A DNA stretch of 7,952 nucleotides from UBA6624 sp964343345 [NCBI: uncultured bacterium] (GTDB lineage Bacteria > UBP7 > UBA6624): contig CAYFJE010000051.1 in assembly GCA_964343345.1 (NCBI GenBank), forward strand, positions 1-7,952, written 5' to 3'. Below the pieces are notes generated by a model. That model did no database searches, was not told the DNA's origin, and was given only the letters and a program-made list of their open reading frames with translations. Numbering within the stretch: position 1 is the first letter of the stretch; each line of letters begins with the position of its first letter. A program made the position numbers and the translations under genes. This document shows positions 7,398 to 7,952 of this stretch, piece after piece.

Positions 7398-7402
7398 GAG
7401 GG
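7396..7402 (+). promoter_or_regulatory. Ribosome binding site of the isomerase gene, overlapping the transporter stop
   Basis: AGGAGGG includes the last two bases of the transporter TAG stop and ends three bases before the ATG at 7406. It fixes the start and implies translation of the two genes in step. Confidence 0.85.
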
Positions 7403-7405
7403 AAT

Positions 7406-7952
7406 ATGACAAGACCAGTAACACTTTTTACAGGACAATGGGCAGATTTAAGTCTTGAAACGATAGCTGAAAAAGCATCATCTTGGGGATACGAAGGGCT
7501 TGAGTTAGCTTGTTGGGGAGACCATGTTGACGTTACAAAAGCTGCGAATGATATTGAATATGCAAAAACCAGAAAGGAGATTCTTTCAAAGTATGGTTTG
7601 AAGTGCTGGTCAATAAGCAACCACCTAGCAGGCCAATTGGTTTGTGATTTGAACAACGATTCAAGATCTGATATGTTCGTTCCAGAAGATCTCCATGGCG
7701 ATGCTGAAGGCAAAAGAGATTGGGCAGTCCAGAAGATGAAGGATACAGCTCACGCTGCAAAGAATATCGGTGTGGATGTTGTTAATGGATTTACGGGATC
7801 TTCGATCTGGCATTTGATTTACAGCTTCCCGCCAGTTTCTGAAAAGATGATTGAAGATGGTTTTTCTCATTTTGCAAAATTATGGAATCCAATCCTGGAT
7901 GTTTTTGATGAGTGTAATGTTAAATTCGCATTAGAGGTTCACCCTACAGAGA
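7406..7952 (+). CDS. Sugar phosphate isomerase/epimerase, xylose-isomerase-like TIM barrel (3' end cut by window edge)
   Basis: The frame is open from ATG to the window end: 182 residues, no stop. Members of this family usually run to about 320-350 residues, so a little over half is present. The opening RPVTLFTGQWADLSLE (3-18), then GYEGLELACWGDH (28-40), SISNHLAGQLVCD (69-81), GFTGSSIWHLIYSFPP (128-143) and FALEVHPTE (174-182) follow the beta-alpha repeats of AP endonuclease family 2 TIM barrels. E177 in the last piece is the likely first metal ligand; the remaining ligands lie beyond the edge. There is no signal peptide, so it is cytoplasmic. These proteins isomerise or epimerise sugars and cyclitols, and are often encoded with Gfo/Idh/MocA dehydrogenases; whether one follows here is not visible. 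The transporter directly upstream probably delivers the substrate. Family is secure, the exact reaction is not. Confidence 0.88.
   Translation, partial: MTRPVTLFTGQWADLSLETIAEKASSWGYEGLELACWGDHVDVTKAANDIEYAKTRKEILSKYGLKCWSISNHLAGQLVCDLNNDSRSDMFVPEDLHGDAEGKRDWAVQKMKDTAHAAKNIGVDVVNGFTGSSIWHLIYSFPPVSEKMIEDGFSHFAKLWNPILDVFDECNVKFALEVHPTE

Noticed and set aside
7387-7713. 108-residue minus-strand open frame
   Set aside because: It is antisense to the well-conserved N-terminal part of the isomerase, and its sequence resembles no family.
1-7952. CRISPR arrays, tRNA or rRNA genes, insertion sequences, intrinsic terminators
   Set aside because: No regularly spaced repeats, no cloverleaf or rRNA-like stretch, no transposase or terminal repeats, and no GC-rich hairpin followed by a T run at a gene end; the T-rich runs lie inside minus-strand lysine codons.

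Overview
This AT-rich window carries six genes in two divergent groups that meet at a 77-base gap (5737-5813). The genome looks bacterial and Gram-negative. A DUF5916-type probable outer-membrane protein and a secreted PNGase F-like enzyme suggest the Fibrobacterota-Chlorobiota-Bacteroidota (FCB) superphylum or a relative such as Neomarinimicrobiota. That placement is inference from gene content only; there is no marker gene in the window.

Left group (minus strand, read from 5736 down past position 1). Four genes lie nose to tail with overlaps of 1, 4 and 1 bases: a UbiD-family decarboxylase, a UbiA-family prenyltransferase, a CBM9/DUF5916 protein, and a PNGase F-like amidase cut off by the window edge. 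The first two catalyse aromatic-ring decarboxylation and prenylation in quinone synthesis. The UbiA protein has the features of the type now called MqnP (futalosine menaquinone pathway), so the UbiD protein is probably MqnL. The last two are exported. One has a carbohydrate-binding-like domain plus a probable beta-barrel. The other keeps two key catalytic acids and all six disulfide cysteines of PNGase F, behind an N-terminal domain that looks thioredoxin-like but has no cysteine.

Right group (plus strand, from 5814 past position 7952). An MFS transporter with a strong ribosome binding site is followed 8 bases later by a TIM-barrel sugar phosphate isomerase/epimerase, truncated by the window edge. 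This looks like uptake plus first-step catabolism of a sugar or sugar-like compound; the substrate cannot be read from sequence.

No RNA gene, mobile element, CRISPR array, long repeat or convincing terminator was seen. The most notable element is the PNGase F-like gene, both for its architecture and its altered active site, and for its placement at the end of a tightly overlapped operon headed by menaquinone genes.
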